Position numbers and translations under genes: made by a program
Assembly (NCBI RefSeq): GCF_003086295.3
Contig: NC_092045.1
Span: 93,076,693-93,140,692, forward strand
Length of the DNA: 64,000 bases
Direction: 5' to 3'
From: Arachis hypogaea
Taxonomy: Eukaryota > Streptophyta > Magnoliopsida > Fabales > Fabaceae
In this document: positions 35,488 to 46,307 of the stretch, in pieces
Layout: the number at the start of each line of letters is the position of its first letter
How positions within the stretch are numbered: position 1 is the stretch's first letter
Notes under the pieces: model-generated
What the model was told of the DNA's origin: nothing
The model's database searches: none
Seen by the model: only the letters and a program-made list of their open reading frames with translations

Positions 35488-36197
35488 AAATTTGGTACAC
35501 AAAATCATAATCACACTCTTGTAATTTCGCACAACTAATCAGTAAGTGCACTGGATCGTCCAAATAATATCTTACGTGAGTAAGAGTCGATCTCACGGAA
35601 ATTATCAACTTGAAGCAAGTTATAATTATCTTGTAACTCAGGATATCAATAATTCTCAGGTTTAATTGTAAAAAGTAGAGGAACATAAAATAGATACTTG
35701 TTTTGCAGTAATAGAGAACAGGTTGAAGTTTTAGAGATGCTCTATCTTCTGAACATAAAAAGTAAACCTATGCTTTTTTACTGTTTTCTTCTTCATACAC
35801 GCAAGGCTCCTTGCTGTATGTAGGGTTTCACCGTTGTCAATGGCTACTTCCCATCTTCTCAGTGAAAATGTTCAACGCACTCTGTCACAGCACGGCTAAT
35901 CATCTCTCAGTTCTCAATCAGATTGGAATAAAATCCAGTGATTCTTTTGCGTCTGTCACTAACGCGCAGCCCTCAGGAGTTTGAAGCTCGTCACAGTCAT
36001 TCAATCCTTGAATCCTACTCAGAAAACTACAGACAAGATTTAGACTTTCTGGATTTTCTTGAATGCCGCCGTCAATTCTAACTTATACCAAAAAGATTCT
36101 AATTAAAGAATTCAAAAAATATTCACTCAATCTAACAGAGAAGGTTGTCAGGCACAAGGTTGTCAGGCACACGTTCATAGGTGAGAATGTGATGACA
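35488..36197 (-). repeat. LTR fragment, same family as 4841-5732 (other half)
   Basis: It begins with AATTTGGTACACAAAATCAT and the phrase GTGCACTGGATCGTCC, close to GTATACTGGGTCGTCC at 49045-49060. It ends near GTTCATAGGTGAGAATG, where the 4841 segment would be expected to follow. There is no coding capacity and both ends are truncated. Confidence 0.68.
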
Positions 36198-36657
36198 TAA
36201 ATATAAAGACATAAGATAAAATTTGAAATTGAAATTTATAATCAGACATGAAATTACAATTGACAAGAGATTTAAAAAAGAAATAACAAAAGAGAATACT
36301 TATATAACCTACATCCTTGTTACATAGACCTACAGAAGTAATAACCGGAGATACTTATATAAACTACATGCTTGTTACATCCACCTAGAAAGAAGCTTAC
36401 AGTACGTGCTTAACTAAACAGCCCTAATAAAATACTAAACAGCCCTAATAAAATCTATAACAAGAAGGGGCTTTAACAAGAGTAATTGCAGTGAGAACAT
36501 GTATATACGGAAATCTGAACAAAGTGTTAAACAATCAAGAAGAGACTCGCACTCGATCAATCCCGCTGAAAAAATAAGGTAAGATCTAAAGCGCTAAAAA
36601 GTCCCCAATCACCCAACAACCACTGTTCAAATCCTTGCCTTCATTCACGCCAATCTG
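36198..36657. other. Downstream flank of the 36658-37104 gene
   Basis: No frame of note. A short tandem duplication of AAACAGCCCTAATAAAAT occurs at 36417-36453, and the phrase ACTTATATAAACTACAT.CTTGTTACAT is duplicated at 36298-36326 and 36350-36380. This region should contain the 3' UTR and poly(A) site of the minus-strand gene. Confidence 0.5.
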
Positions 36658-37104
36658 CTACGAGAACTCCAACCTCAGCATCTTCCTAAGTTCGTTCGTC
36701 GCTTCACTCACCGCCGCGATTTTCTTCGTCACGAAAATCGGCACCGGAACCGAGCTAGGCGGCGGCGAGGCCACACACGACCCTGCGTACATCCCGCCAA
36801 TTAACTCTTTCGGACGGACAGCCACCGCATCGGAGGTGGTCTTCTCGGTTTTGGGAAGCTGCGTGGTTTGGGGAAGGGGTTCCCCGCGTTTTAAGATAGT
36901 GAATCGGACCATGATTGGCTGTTTGGTATCGGGTCGGATCTGGCTCTTTTTCTGGCGGTTGGGGTTGGTACGGGAGCTTCGAGAAGATTTAGGACTTGGA
37001 CTCGGAATTTTAGGTGAAGAAGAAGAGGAGGGGGAGGTTATCGGCTTTCGGGGCCGTGAAGTTGGAAGACAATCCTGGGGGTTAAGAACTGCGACACCAG
37101 CCAT
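36658..37104 (-). CDS. Small PNRC/EDC1-like protein, 148 aa (putative host gene)
   Basis: An intact single-exon frame from the ATG at 37104 (start MAGVAVLNPQDCLPTSRPRK) to the TAG at 36658-36660. Residues 24-60 are Ser/Pro/Lys-rich and disordered-looking. A short basic strand, VRFTILKRGEPL, lies at 66-77. The motif YAGSCVASPPPSSVPVP at 106-122 resembles the proline-rich PNRC motif, which in animal PNRC2 and yeast Edc1 binds the EVH1 domain of the decapping factor Dcp1. The C-terminus NELRKMLRLEF (137-147) is a short amphipathic helix of the kind that ends plant relatives. From family knowledge it would be a nuclear or P-body mRNA-turnover cofactor; no function is proven here. GC content and codon use stand out from the AT-rich flanks. 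The opposite-strand 163-codon frame is its shadow. Confidence 0.8.
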   Translation of the reverse strand: MAGVAVLNPQDCLPTSRPRKPITSPSSSSSPKIPSPSPKSSRSSRTNPNRQKKSQIRPDTKQPIMVRFTILKRGEPLPQTTQLPKTEKTTSDAVAVRPKELIGGMYAGSCVASPPPSSVPVPIFVTKKIAAVSEATNELRKMLRLEFS

Positions 37105-37204
37105 GGCGATGGAGAGAGAGATATGAACCTCAGAAAATAGGAAATTTTAGAGGGATTAGAAAATTGCATATTCAATGGAAAGAAGGAGTAGGGTAGAGGG
37201 TAGG

Positions 37205-37211
37205 TATTTAA
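37205..37211 (-). promoter_or_regulatory. Possible TATA-like box of the PNRC-like gene
   Basis: On the minus strand TTAAATA lies about 100 bases upstream of the ATG at 37104. Spacing and composition fit a plant core promoter, but this is a weak short motif in AT-rich DNA. Confidence 0.3.
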
Positions 37212-37299
37212 GTGGTAATGAGGCGGCTCTCGGACACAACATGGAACAACAGTGGGTCGGTCACGCGCTCTTATTCTCATCTACAACGCATTTTTCTCA

Positions 37300-37814
37300 C
37301 CAAAGTTCTAGTAAACACAGAAACTTTATCTCATCAAATCTAAAAAAAATAAATGGAGTTTAATTTAGATACGTTTTTAAAAAATTATATAATTATTTAA
37401 TTAAATTTATATATTTAAATAATTTTTTAAATAATATATTTAAAAATTAATTATTTTTTATTAATTTGATAATAATATATAGATAAAACTGTATTTTTTA
37501 TTTCTAATATTTTTAGAATTATACTAATATTTAATTTTGTTTTTTATTTTTTAAGTAATATTTTTAAATAAATATTTTAAATATTTTATTTATCGATATA
37601 GATAATTTAAATACAGGTTACGTATTTGGATTCAATTATTATAAAAATAATTATGAGTTTTCATTTATAATTTTATACTATAAATGAGATAAAATACAAA
37701 TTTGTAAACGGGTGCACATATAATCTATAAAAGTTAGTTGATGTACTTTATATACTCATGATTAATTTGTTTATATTGTAAACAAAATATGGATATTCTA
37801 TTAGAATGATTCTT
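37300..37814. other. AT-rich flank, nothing recognised
   Basis: Strongly AT-rich sequence with no frames or repeats that can be defined. Confidence 0.6.
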
Positions 37815-39361
37815 TACATACAAATATTTTTTCATATAAATCTTTACAAGTCATTTATATTCACGTGCTTTGTACCGTTATGGTACGTTTTTCTTTTTCT
37901 TCTTATTCGTCGTCATCAACATCACTTCTTCCTCCTCCTTCTCTTCCTCTTTCTTTTTTCATTGGAATTTCTTTTTCTCATTTCTTTTCTCTTTCTCATC
38001 CATCATCAGTTATCTCATTGTTGAAGATAATGAATAATTCAGATTCAGATTGTCAATTGAACTAGAACGAAATTTATTATTGTTTTGAATCCAATCAAGT
38101 GGCTGAGGCGTGGTTCAATTCAAAAGAAAAAAATGTAGCATTAGAAGAAATATTTTTCTGTATTTGCAGCAAATTTGGGTGTAACACAAAGATATTTGAG
38201 TCTATTTTTATTATGATAAGTTCTGCATAATTCAAAACTCTTTTTCTTACTTCTCATCTTTTGCTGTTTTTTTTTCTTATTCATCTTTTCCTTTTTGTTT
38301 TACCTTCTCAAGTTTCTTCTTGTTTTACTCTCTTAATAAGAATAAAAATAAAAAAATCAAACAAAGAAGAAGAAAAAACACATAATGCTATAAAATTACT
38401 TGAAAAATGATGAACTTACATTCATTTAATTAAAAAAAAGAAAGAAATAAGAAAAAGAAGAAGAAGAAAAAAATGTAGCATTAAAGGAAATATTTTTTAT
38501 ATTTACAGCAAATTTGGATGTAACAGGAAGATATTTGGATGTATTTTTATTCTGATAAGTGTTGCATAATTCAAAACTCTTCTTCTTCCTCCTCCTCATC
38601 TTCTGATGCTTCTTTTTTTTTTCATCATTACCATCTTCTTCTTCTTTTTTTTCTTATTTATTTTTTTTATTTTATCTTCCCAAGTTTCTTCTTGTTTTAC
38701 TCTCTTAACAATAATAAAAACAAAAAATCAAACAAAGAAGAAGAAGAAACACATAATGCTACAAAATTACTTGGAAGATGATGAACTTACATTCATTTAA
38801 CTAAAAGAAAGAAAAAAATAAAAAAAAGAAAAAAATGCAGCATTAGAGGAAACATTTTTCTATATTTGCAACAAATTTGAGAGTAACATGAAGATATTTG
38901 GGTGTAACACGAAGATATTTGGGTGTATTTTTATTTGATAAGTTCTGCATAATTCAAAACTCTTCATCTTCCTCCTTCTCATCTTCTGTTGCTTCATCTT
39001 CTTCATCTTCTTATTTCATATTCTCATAATTCTTCTTGGGAGGAAAAAATCAAACAAAAAGAATATATAATGTTGCCAAATCAATAGAAAGAGAAGGAGA
39101 GAAAAAATGCAACAACAACAACAATCATAAAAAAAACGACAATGAAGATGAAACACGTGAAGAAAAAGGAGGAGAAATACAAAAAAAGAGGAGGAAGAGG
39201 AGGAGGAGGAGGAGTAGTAGGAGAAGGAGGAGGAACGCGAAGCGTACTATAGAAACCATTGAGTAGCATGCGTGTTGACACACTCGTATGGGTGAGTGTC
39301 CTTTTTATTGGGTTTGACCTAACTTGTATGACTTGTAAACCAAAATGAATTATATGTGTAG
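37815..39361. mobile_element. Foldback/MITE-like element with an internally tripled unit
   Basis: The left end TACATACAAATATTTTTTCA and the right end CAAAATGAATTATATGTGTA are approximately inverted, and both arms also share TTTACAAGTC / GACTTGTAAA. The right 110 bases match the right end of the element at 43326-44222 (ACTTGT.....ACTTGTAA.CC). The interior is rich in CTT and GAA triplets and contains a unit present about three times (38133-39080). The Ser-, Phe- or Arg-rich frames inside are triplet-repeat artefacts. Confidence 0.6.
38133..39080 (+). repeat. About three tandem units of 340-360 bp
   Basis: Units begin at ATGTAGCATTAG (38133), ATGTAGCATTAA (38473) and ATGCAGCATTAG (38835). Each continues with AAGATATTTG, GATAAGT.TTGCATAATTC, a CTT-rich tract and CACATAATGCTA. 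The third unit is shorter and has a further local duplication of GGGTGTAACACGAAGATATT-like sequence. Confidence 0.8.
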
Positions 39362-39371
39362 TACTTCTCAT

Positions 39372-39565
39372 ACATTATAACACATTATGCAGTTTGAATT
39401 GGATTTGATCAATTTTGAGAAATAGATTCGAAATTCAATCTGATTCATATGGTTTACAAAAAATAAAATCCAATCAAATTTAAATATGTGTAATTTTAAT
39501 CGATTTTCAATTTAAATTGAATTAGATAAACGATTTAATTTGAATCAATTTGAATTTAAAAATCC
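39372..39565. repeat. Old relic of the 20976-21617 element family
   Basis: The words ACACATTATGCAGTTTG.ATTGGATTTGATCA and ATTTGAATCAATTTGAATTT follow the same order as 21424-21612. The GATCCGATCC words are degraded to forms like AATCTGATTC. Confidence 0.6.
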
Positions 39566-40140
39566 ATATTCTCTACTATATCTAAGCATTCCTTCTTTAT
39601 AATCCATTTATGTTTTCCTAACTGATCTCGTATTTAAATTTTTTTAATTAACCATCCAACTAAATCATTTATTAATATTTTATTTGATCTAAATAATAAT
39701 AAAATATATCAATTTTTACCTTTTAAATCATCTAAATTAAATTATTAATATTTTTATTATTTAAAAATATATTTTTATTTTTATACTTATAAAAATTATA
39801 TTTTTATACTTATAAATACTTATATTTCATTTACTATGTAAACAAATTAATTATAAATATTATGTGTACACAATTGTTTAAAAATTTGTATCTTATCTCG
39901 TTTATATTATAAATAATAATAAATTTTATAGTGTTTATAATTTATTATCTAACTTATTTTTTTATAATAAATTTTGAATATTTAATAATTATTTAATATT
40001 AATTTTTCAACTTTTTGGTAAAGTTAAGTAAATATTTGTAGATATCATAGCAATCACCATAAATAAAATATACTCATAATTAAATTATTTATATTATAAA
40101 TAAGATAAGTAATAAGATACAAATATATAAATTGTGAATT
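39566..40140. other. Very AT-rich DNA, nothing recognised
   Basis: No frames, borders or RNA motifs. Confidence 0.6.
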
Positions 40141-40510
40141 GTGATGCTAGTTGTTTTGCTCTTTTTGGATATGCTGGTTTTAGTTGTATTATTCTGATGG
40201 ATGTTGGTTGAAAGGTTATATTGAAAAAGTCGAAGTGTGTAGTGTTCTTTTTGCTGAATTGTATACGATTTGGAGAGGTTTACTTCTAGTTTACAATAGT
40301 GAATTTTTTGAGATTATCTATAAAACAGACTATTTAGAAACTATTTTTTTGGTAAACTAAAGAATGATTGGTAATAATATTCTAGAATGGGATTTAACAA
40401 AGCATATATAAGAGGTTATGAATTGAAATTGGAGAGTTTTTATTTTTTTTAATTTGGAGGAATGCGAATAGTGTTACAAATTGTATAGTTAAAGCAGCTG
40501 CTTCTAGCAC
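40141..40510 (+). pseudogene. RNase H (RVT_3-type) fragment of a LINE-like element
   Basis: With frame changes it reads DASCFALFGYAGF, then SVLFAELYTIWRGLLLVYN, IYKTDYLET and EWDLTKHI.EVMNWNW. These are the Asp, Glu and Asp blocks of the plant RNase H-like domain found at the end of LINE polyproteins and of related domesticated genes. Several stops are present. There is no reverse transcriptase nearby, so this is an isolated piece. Confidence 0.62.
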
Positions 40511-42598
40511 ATATATTTATTCCAATCAGAATTAACCATAGAGTAAACTTCAATATCTAATAAATTTAGATATAAATTTAGTTAATTAATTTAATTTTGT
40601 CTTTATTTTTTATTTTTTTCTGTTTAGTCGCCAAAAATAAAATTATATTTAAATTATCTATATCGATAAATAAAATATTTAAAATATTCATTTTAAAAAA
40701 CTCCCTTAAACACCGCATTAGCTAAATCTTATTATTTTTTAAAGAGTATAAAAATTTGAAGGGAGCGTTGGTTCAAAATGTAATGTGGAGTACTTTAAAA
40801 AAAAAAAAAGAAAACGTAATGTGGAGGAAAAAGGATATGGAGAGGTCAATATCACGGTCCATAGAGCGCGTGATATTTAATATAGTCTGACGTGGCATCA
40901 TCACATCCCTTGTTGTCATTATCCTCCAACCCCCGATCTCCTCCAAGGCTACCCTCGTTCCTATATTTAATTACAACCATTGCCATTCGTTTTAGGATTT
41001 AAATTTTTTAAATTTTAAATTTTATTTTAAAAAATAAAGTATAATTTATCATTATTTATTTTATAGATAAAATTAAAAAAATATAAAAAAATATTTAATA
41101 ATAAAAAATTTCATTTTATCTTCTAAAATAAAAATCTAAAATTTAGAGAATTCAAATTATGTCTTTATTCTTAGTTTTTTACTCTTGACTCTTGAGAAGT
41201 AAATCACGTTTAAGGAGATTCAAATTTGTAGTTTTGTACCATGAACCATGATATGATTATTGCTTAATTACTCTTTAAAATACTTGCAATTTGCAAACAT
41301 ACCCACAATAACAATACACCCTTTTAGGCTTTGGATGAAATAACTGGCATGTCGGCGAGATCAACTATAAAGAACACGGTTTGTACAATGTTGACTTATG
41401 ACATTAGTTGTAGGACGCGTCTGGTTTGCAGCCATGCTAGAGAACATCCATACGACCCTAATTTCAATTCCTCACATCACATGGCAACATTATTGTATAC
41501 ACTACACGCTATACATGTAGTTTTCCATTTATACACACTAACATGAAGTTAACGTAATTTATCTAAGAATATTTTTAAATAATATTCATAAATTTTGCAC
41601 TGTGTTTAAATTTCTTTTGTTATTTCCATTTATGCAAAAATTTCTGCACAACATTCTTTTAAAGAATACTAATTAGGAGTTTTAATTTATCTTTTTAATA
41701 ATTTTTTTAACTCATGAATGAATAAAAAAATTCAAATATATGTTTAATTTTTGAAAATATTAAGTAAAATCAGAAATCCAAAATTTTTTATTTAAAACTT
41801 ATTTGGGTGAATTTAAAAAAAATTAGTTATTTTTTTAAAGATCTTATAGAAAAAAAATAAAAATAATTTTATGATTAAATATTTTATGTAAAAAAATCTT
41901 ATCAATTATGTTTGAGTATAACAATATAAAAATATTTTTTAATTTATTATGTAAAAAATATCTTTTATTTTTAACAGAAAATTTTTTTAAAAAAAATATA
42001 AATACTGCTCAATAAATTCTTTTTTATTTTTTTAATATTTTTAATTTTATTATTAAAAATTTATGAAATACGCTAAAAAATAAAAAATAATTATGTTACG
42101 TACACATGTATAAAATATATATTAAAATATAAATATATATTAAAAATAAATTAATCACTATATATTTATATATAAATATATTAGTAGTTAATTTTAGCAT
42201 ACGAATAATATTTTTGAATAAAAAATTTTTTATTAAAAAATAAATTTTTTATTAATTTAATAATATCTAAATAAATATTTAAAATTAGAAAATAATTTAA
42301 TATTTTTAATTTTTTATTTGTTAATATCAGAAAGTCGTTTTCGCTCTCCAGGGAATTATACACACGTGGCATGCTGTGAAGGGATGATTGATGTGAATCG
42401 TTGGGGAATGTGGGTCAGGTAAAGTAATGACATTTATTAACACCACCCATTGGCTCTCTTTTGTCATGTCTTCTATTGGGCCACGTTGGGCCCAAAGCTG
42501 CCTTTATTTTGTTTTCAACTTTCTTTTGCTTACTTTTAATGTTTTTTAAAGACAAAAAAAGTTTTCTGTTTTATATTTGTTTTCTTTTAACATGGTTT
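40511..42598. other. AT-rich intergenic DNA, nothing recognised
   Basis: 40840-40975 and 41330-41540 are less AT-rich but show no domain. The 71-codon plus frame at 41331-41546 has no support beyond being open. Confidence 0.55.
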
Positions 42599-43209
42599 AG
42601 GGTGTTAATGGTTCGATCCGGTTTAAAGATCTGATTCACTTTTGAATACTTTAGGAGTTAATTTGGCGTAATTTTATCGGGTTTAAAGTTGGATAAGAAT
42701 TTTAAAAAAAATAGACCCGATCATTATTTCGTATCGGATCTGAATAAAAACAAACTCGTTTTCGCCCGATCCATGTGCACATGAGGGAACTAAAAAAGAT
42801 ATATATATTTTAAATTTATTTTAATATTATGTTATATTAGTTATAAATTTATTGTTTTATTTTTAATTACACTTGTTGAATTAGAAAATAAATCAAAGAA
42901 GCATCAAATTAGAATTTATGGACAAATTCAAGTTCAAATATGAATATCAACTTTTCGGTAAAAAGTTTATTCTTTATAAATAAGTGCGTCATAAATAAGT
43001 TTTTTTATAAATAAGTTTTTTTAATTATTGTTAAAACTTTAAAGACCCGATTTTCACTCGGTTTGGATCCGATATAATTATGGTCCGAAAATATTTAGAT
43101 TTTATCGGATCTACGGTCGGATTAGGGTCTAAAAAATAGATCCAGTGTATATTTAATGTCGGATCTAAATCAAGATAAATCCGATTTTACTCGTCCCATG
43201 AACACCTCT
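42599..43209. mobile_element. MULE-like MITE, 611 bp, with 10-bp target duplication
   Basis: The left end AGGGTGTTAATGG and the right end CCATGAACACCTCT are inverted with one indel and a few changes. The flanks AACATGGTTT (42589-42598) and AACATGATTT (43210-43219) match at nine of ten. The arms carry GATCCGGTTTAAAG-type words and their inverses. It is non-coding. Confidence 0.7.
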
Positions 43210-43325
43210 AACATGATTTTTCGATTTTCCCCCTTAATAAAACAAAAGCTTACTTTTATGGTTTCAACTGTTACATTTTTCTTTAAAATGCATAAAAAAT
43301 CAATTATATTTTAGAGAATTCTCCG

Positions 43326-44222
43326 CATACAAGTATGTTTTTATACAAATTTTACAAGTGCATCTTCTTCTTCTTCTTGCTGCATGTTCTTCTTCCTCTT
43401 TCTCTTCTTCTTCTTCTTTTCTTTCGTTTCTTGCCTTCTCTTTCTCCTTCTTCAACCGTTACTGTTCACTGCACTTTCTTCTTCTTTTTCTTGCTGCACG
43501 TTATTCTTCCTCTTCCTCTTCTTCTTCTTTTCTTTCGTTTCTTGCCTTCTCTTTCTTCTTCTTCAACCGTTACTACACGTTTTCACTGCACCTTCTTCTT
43601 CTTCTTCTTCTTCTTCTTACTGCACGTTCTTCTTCTTCTTCCTCTTCTTCTTCTTCTTCTTTACTTTCGTTTCTTGCCTTCTCTTTCTCCTTCTTCATTT
43701 ACGTGCTTTTCTCTCTATTTTCTTTCTTCGTTATTCTCGATTTCCATTGTTTTTTGACATCAAGCTCTGAAATCGTTTTTGAAGAAGAAGAAGCAACAGA
43801 AGATGAGGAGGAGAAATAGAAAGAGTTCTGAATTATGCATAAGGTGTACTTCAACGAATTTTGGGTGTATTTTTTAAATCCTTTGGGTGTAGTTTTGTAA
43901 TCCTTTGGGTGTATTTCTGTAATTCTTTGGGTGTATTTCTATAATCGTTTGGGTGAATTCCTGTAACCGTTTGGGTGTATTTCTGTAATCGTTTGGGTGT
44001 ATTTCTGAAGTTCCATTATCTTCAAATTTGGCAAGAAACTTATTTTCATGGAGGAAGAAAAAGAATAGTCGTTTATAATGCATGGTGAGTGGCGCGCTTT
44101 GGAAACAAAAAGTGTTTGAATAACGTGCGTTTATTTACTCTTGAATGTGGGAGTGTAATACGTGTTTTTTGTTGGACTTGTGCCAACTTATAAGATTTGT
44201 AAGCCAAGAAGACTTGTATGTA
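43326..44222. mobile_element. Foldback/MITE-like element related to 37815-39361
   Basis: The left end CATACAAGTATGTTTTTATA and the right end AAGCCAAGAAGACTTGTATG are approximately inverted, as are the neighbouring AATTTTACAAG and CTTATAAGATT. The inside holds three runs of CTTCTTCTTC around repeated TTTCTTGCTGCACGTT and CAACCGTTACT words, and then a 22-23 bp tandem array. The Phe/Leu/Ser-rich frames at 43335-43819 come from the CTT runs and are not genes. Confidence 0.62.
43859..44012 (+). repeat. Seven-copy tandem repeat, unit 22-23 bp
   Basis: Unit TTTGGGTGTATTTCTGTAAT with small changes, repeated seven times in a row. Confidence 0.92.
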
Positions 44223-45741
44223 TAGCAAGCCTCTATATTTTAATTAATATTGATCTATTTTTAAATTATCATTTTATTTATATTTATTATTTTTCTTTTC
44301 AATTTTTTTTTCTTTTTTTCTCTCAACATTTAGAGAAGTAAATATGATGAATTGAATTTAATTAAACCCATATTGTAAACCCGACCTTTAATATTTTACC
44401 GAATCTATTTTAAAAATTTGAATTGAGTCCTAAATTAATCTCAAATAAAGTGGATAAAACCAGCTCGAGCCAATACTTAGTGTATGCAATTTTTGTAAAT
44501 CTTTTATAACAAATTAACAAAATCTTAACTTTAAAGATTAAATTTAATAAAAAAATTAATTTTAATATATTAAAAATTTAAATATTGAATTCAAAAGTTA
44601 ATTATTTTTACTTGTATCACAATATATAATTAGATGTATAAGTAAATTTTTTTTTATATTATTAGTACATAAAAATTAAATTCTTTAGTAAATATTATAT
44701 AATATTATAATAAAATAAATTATTTTTAAACAAAATAACACCATGTAATATAAAAATATCTATTAAGTATAAAAATATTAATTTTATAAATAGTTATAAA
44801 ACATAATTTTGAGTTGAAGTTATGTCTATTTAAAATAGGACTCAGACCTGATCTAAAAATTACAACAGATAAAAATGATAAATTCGAACTTGATAAAATG
44901 TACTTTGAAATTGAGTTAAGTTTCAAGTCAAAATAAGTATTTAATACCTCTACCAACACCACAACTTTACTTTTGTCAGCGGCCACCCAACCCACTATAG
45001 ATCACCCGCTACTGTCGCCAACCAATATCACCGGCTAGCTACCCACCCCCACTAACTGACCACCCACCACAACCAACTAACCATCTACTGGAAATACTAA
45101 ACTCTAAATTCTAAATCCTGAATTTTATACATTAAATCATAAATTGTAAATTGTATATCCTAAACCCTATATTTCAAATTATAAACCCTAAATTCTAAAT
45201 ATTCTAACTCTAAGTCCTCTAAAAAAATAAAAAATTAAAAAAAGTTTTAAAAAATTGATTCATATTAATCAATTAAAATTATTTTCCTTTTACTATTCTT
45301 TTGGCTTTCACAAATTTAGAATAATGTTTTAATAAATAATAACTCAATTCATACCTCAACCTACCAAGAAAATATTCCAAGACTATACTAAGACTTTAAA
45401 ATTTCAAAAACTTAAAAATGGGGGAAATCTACTTACAAATTGTCTAATAAAAGAATCTTTACACAAAGTATTTAACCTACCTAAACCTTAAAACATCAAT
45501 ATAGTGATTGAGATGTCCAATATTTGATTCATGCCCTTTCTCCAAATATCTCATAAGAAAATTTAGTCTCTTTGTTTTCAAAGGAAATCAAAAGAAAACC
45601 AATTAGAAATATTTTACATTTTCAACTAATTATATTATATAATATTATAATTTATAAGCTAGAGTTTTGAAATATTTAACATAAAATATAATTAATTTAC
45701 TTGAATGATAAAATAACAGATACCATTTGGTAATTTACTAC
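44223..45741. other. AT-rich intergenic DNA
   Basis: No genes. 44985-45095 is Pro-codon-like CCACC-rich. 45105-45215 consists of degenerate AAACTCTAAATTCTAAATCC-type words that recall, but do not match, the plant telomere repeat. Confidence 0.55.
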
Positions 45742-46003
45742 TAACATGAAAATTTATTAGTGTAACACGTTAAGTAACACCATAACACACACCTAGTAGT
45801 TTTAATTGGCGATTAACATAATAAGTTTATGAAATTAGATTAAATAAATCCAAATTGAGGAATTTCAATGTTTCAAGTTCTTTCTTCATTAATGTTTTGA
45901 TTTGATCTAATTTCATAAACTTATCATTCTAATAGTCAATTAAGACTCCTATGTGTGTGTTGTAGTATCACTTAACATGCTACATTAACAAATTTTCATG
46001 TCA
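45742..46003. repeat. 262-bp hairpin (foldback) with arms of about 104 bp
   Basis: The left arm starts TAACATGAAAATTTATTAGT (45742). The right arm ends ACAAATTTTCATGTCA (46003). The arms include paired words such as ATAAGTTTATGAAATTAGAT and ATCTAATTTCATAAACTTAT, with roughly 85 percent pairing by eye. The loop is about 54 nt. No flanking duplication is evident. Confidence 0.78.
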
Positions 46004-46251
46004 ACAAAAAAATCTTTTGGGAACTAATTTGAAGAACGAGTGGTCTTTCAGCGATGAATTTGACCATTTACAATATTTTTTAACAATATTTTCCAATCCG
46101 ATAACCTAAGGACTAATCCATTACGAAGCTGAACTTTATTTAAAGATTTGTTACTGGCTAATGTATTGTTATATGCACAATGCGAGTTTTGAACTCCCGA
46201 TAGTTACTAAAGTGGACGAATGAACTAATCACTGAACTAACCAAAATTGAC

Positions 46252-46307
46252 TCTCACTCACTCACTCACTCACTCACTCACTCACTCTCTCTCTCTCTCT
46301 CTCTCTC
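46252..46307. repeat. (CTCA)n(CT)n microsatellite, split by a solo LTR
   Basis: CTCA repeats pass into CT repeats up to 46307. CT repeats resume at 47806 on the far side of the LTR and pass into TA repeats. Confidence 0.93.

Noticed and set aside
36635..37126. 163-codon plus-strand frame opposite the PNRC-like gene
   Set aside because: It is the complement of the minus-strand gene, has no recognisable motif and its start lies outside the conserved part.
38539..39371. Ser-, Phe- or Pro-rich frames in the tripled-unit element
   Set aside because: They are translations of CTT/GAA/GGA triplet runs inside a foldback element.
43335..43819. Overlapping Phe/Leu/Ser-rich frames of 128-153 codons
   Set aside because: All three plus frames are open because of CTT repeats; this is not coding.
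45105..45215. Interstitial telomere repeat
   Set aside because: Words such as AAACCCTAAATTC recur, but the exact plant unit TTTAGGG/CCCTAAA is not tandemly repeated, so it is only AT-rich degenerate sequence.
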